From: CAZXEU01 sp964639665 | Lineage (GTDB): Bacteria > Bacteroidota > Rhodothermia > Rhodothermales > Bin80 | Length of the DNA stretch: 24,530 nucleotides | Direction: 5' to 3' | NCBI GenBank assembly: GCA_964639665.1 | Contig: CAZXEU010000082.1 | Location: 1 to 24,530 of the forward strand | Part shown: in pieces, positions 24,439 through 24,530 of the stretch | Layout: each line of letters opens with the position of its first letter | Numbering within the stretch: position 1 is the stretch's first letter | The notes under the pieces: model-generated | The model's input: the letters and a program-made list of their open reading frames with translations, nothing else | Told to the model about the DNA's origin: nothing | Databases searched by the model: none | Translations under genes and position numbers: made by a program

Positions 24439-24530
24439 AACATCTGCCGGCAATAGAATGGGCGCCGGCACCCTGTTGTTCAACAAACTTGGCTCCACGC
24501 AATGGATACCAGGCCCCTGCTGCCCCTGGC
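24431..24530 (+). other. Right-edge stretch; possible start of a further rightward gene
   Basis: Two starts could open a gene cut by the edge. ATG 24431 overlaps the dehydratase stop by eight bases and stays open to the end; ATG 24502 (MDTRPLLPL) begins 63 bp after that stop. Neither has a clear Shine-Dalgarno and too little sequence remains to recognise a product. Confidence 0.25.

Noticed and set aside
23053..24498. 481-codon minus-strand open frame opposite the dehydratase
   Set aside because: The plus-strand frame has all the active-site motifs of the enolase superfamily; the minus-strand translation has none of a known family.
1..24530. CRISPR arrays, tRNA or rRNA genes, insertion sequences, prophage genes
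   Set aside because: I looked for regularly spaced repeats, tRNA-like cloverleaf segments, transposase motifs and terminal inverted repeats, and saw none.

Overview
The window is a GC-rich, gene-dense segment of a Gram-negative bacterium from the Bacteroidota/Rhodothermota side of the tree. The evidence is indirect but consistent. Three or four exported proteins end in type IX secretion (T9SS) sorting-domain-like tails (motif N-Y/F-P-N-P-F), there is a PorV/PorQ-type outer-membrane protein, and there is a TonB-dependent receptor with an N-terminal carboxypeptidase-regulatory-like domain. Most starts lack a clear Shine-Dalgarno sequence. The high GC content and the style of the NYPNPFNP tail fit Rhodothermota or a related phylum better than Bacteroides, but I cannot fix the genus. 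No rRNA, tRNA, IS element, phage gene or CRISPR array was seen.

The layout is one long leftward run plus a short rightward run diverging from it. Reading leftward from about 22,060 to the left edge: a TonB-dependent receptor (22058-18909), a secreted protein with an Fn3-like region and sorting tail (18900-17047), a PorV/PorQ-like barrel (17032-15986), a secreted GH38 glycosidase with T9SS tail (15986-13131), a sugar-binding protein (13120-11762), two sugar ABC permeases (11751-10846 and 10846-10007), a second exported GH38 protein without a T9SS tail (10000-6512), a small exported protein with T9SS tail (6442-5555), a DUF4185-like beta-propeller (5448-4354), a six-hairpin glycosidase (4278-2212), an APH-fold kinase (2278-1229) and a divergent enolase (1232 to beyond the left edge). 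Gaps are mostly 0-15 bp and several stops overlap the next start, so the run looks like one or a few polycistronic units. Rightward from 22,451 are a short-chain dehydrogenase and a glucarate-dehydratase-like enolase-superfamily enzyme, joined by a 4-bp GTGA overlap.

Together the genes read as a carbohydrate utilisation locus of hybrid design. A TonB-dependent outer-membrane step has no recognisable SusD partner. Exported GH38 (alpha-mannosidase family) enzymes act outside or in the periplasm, and an ABC importer, whose ATPase is not in the window, brings product into the cytosol. Leaderless glycosidases, a kinase, an enolase, a dehydrogenase and an acid-sugar dehydratase would complete catabolism. 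The substrate is not proven; an alpha-mannoside or a glycoside carrying an acid-sugar or glycerate aglycone would fit.

The most interesting points are the receptor/secreted-protein/PorV triad in place of SusCD, and the translationally coupled kinase-enolase pair in which the enolase has Asp for a conserved Glu and Ala for an active-site His. A candidate promoter with overlapping repeats lies in the 392-bp divergent intergenic region.
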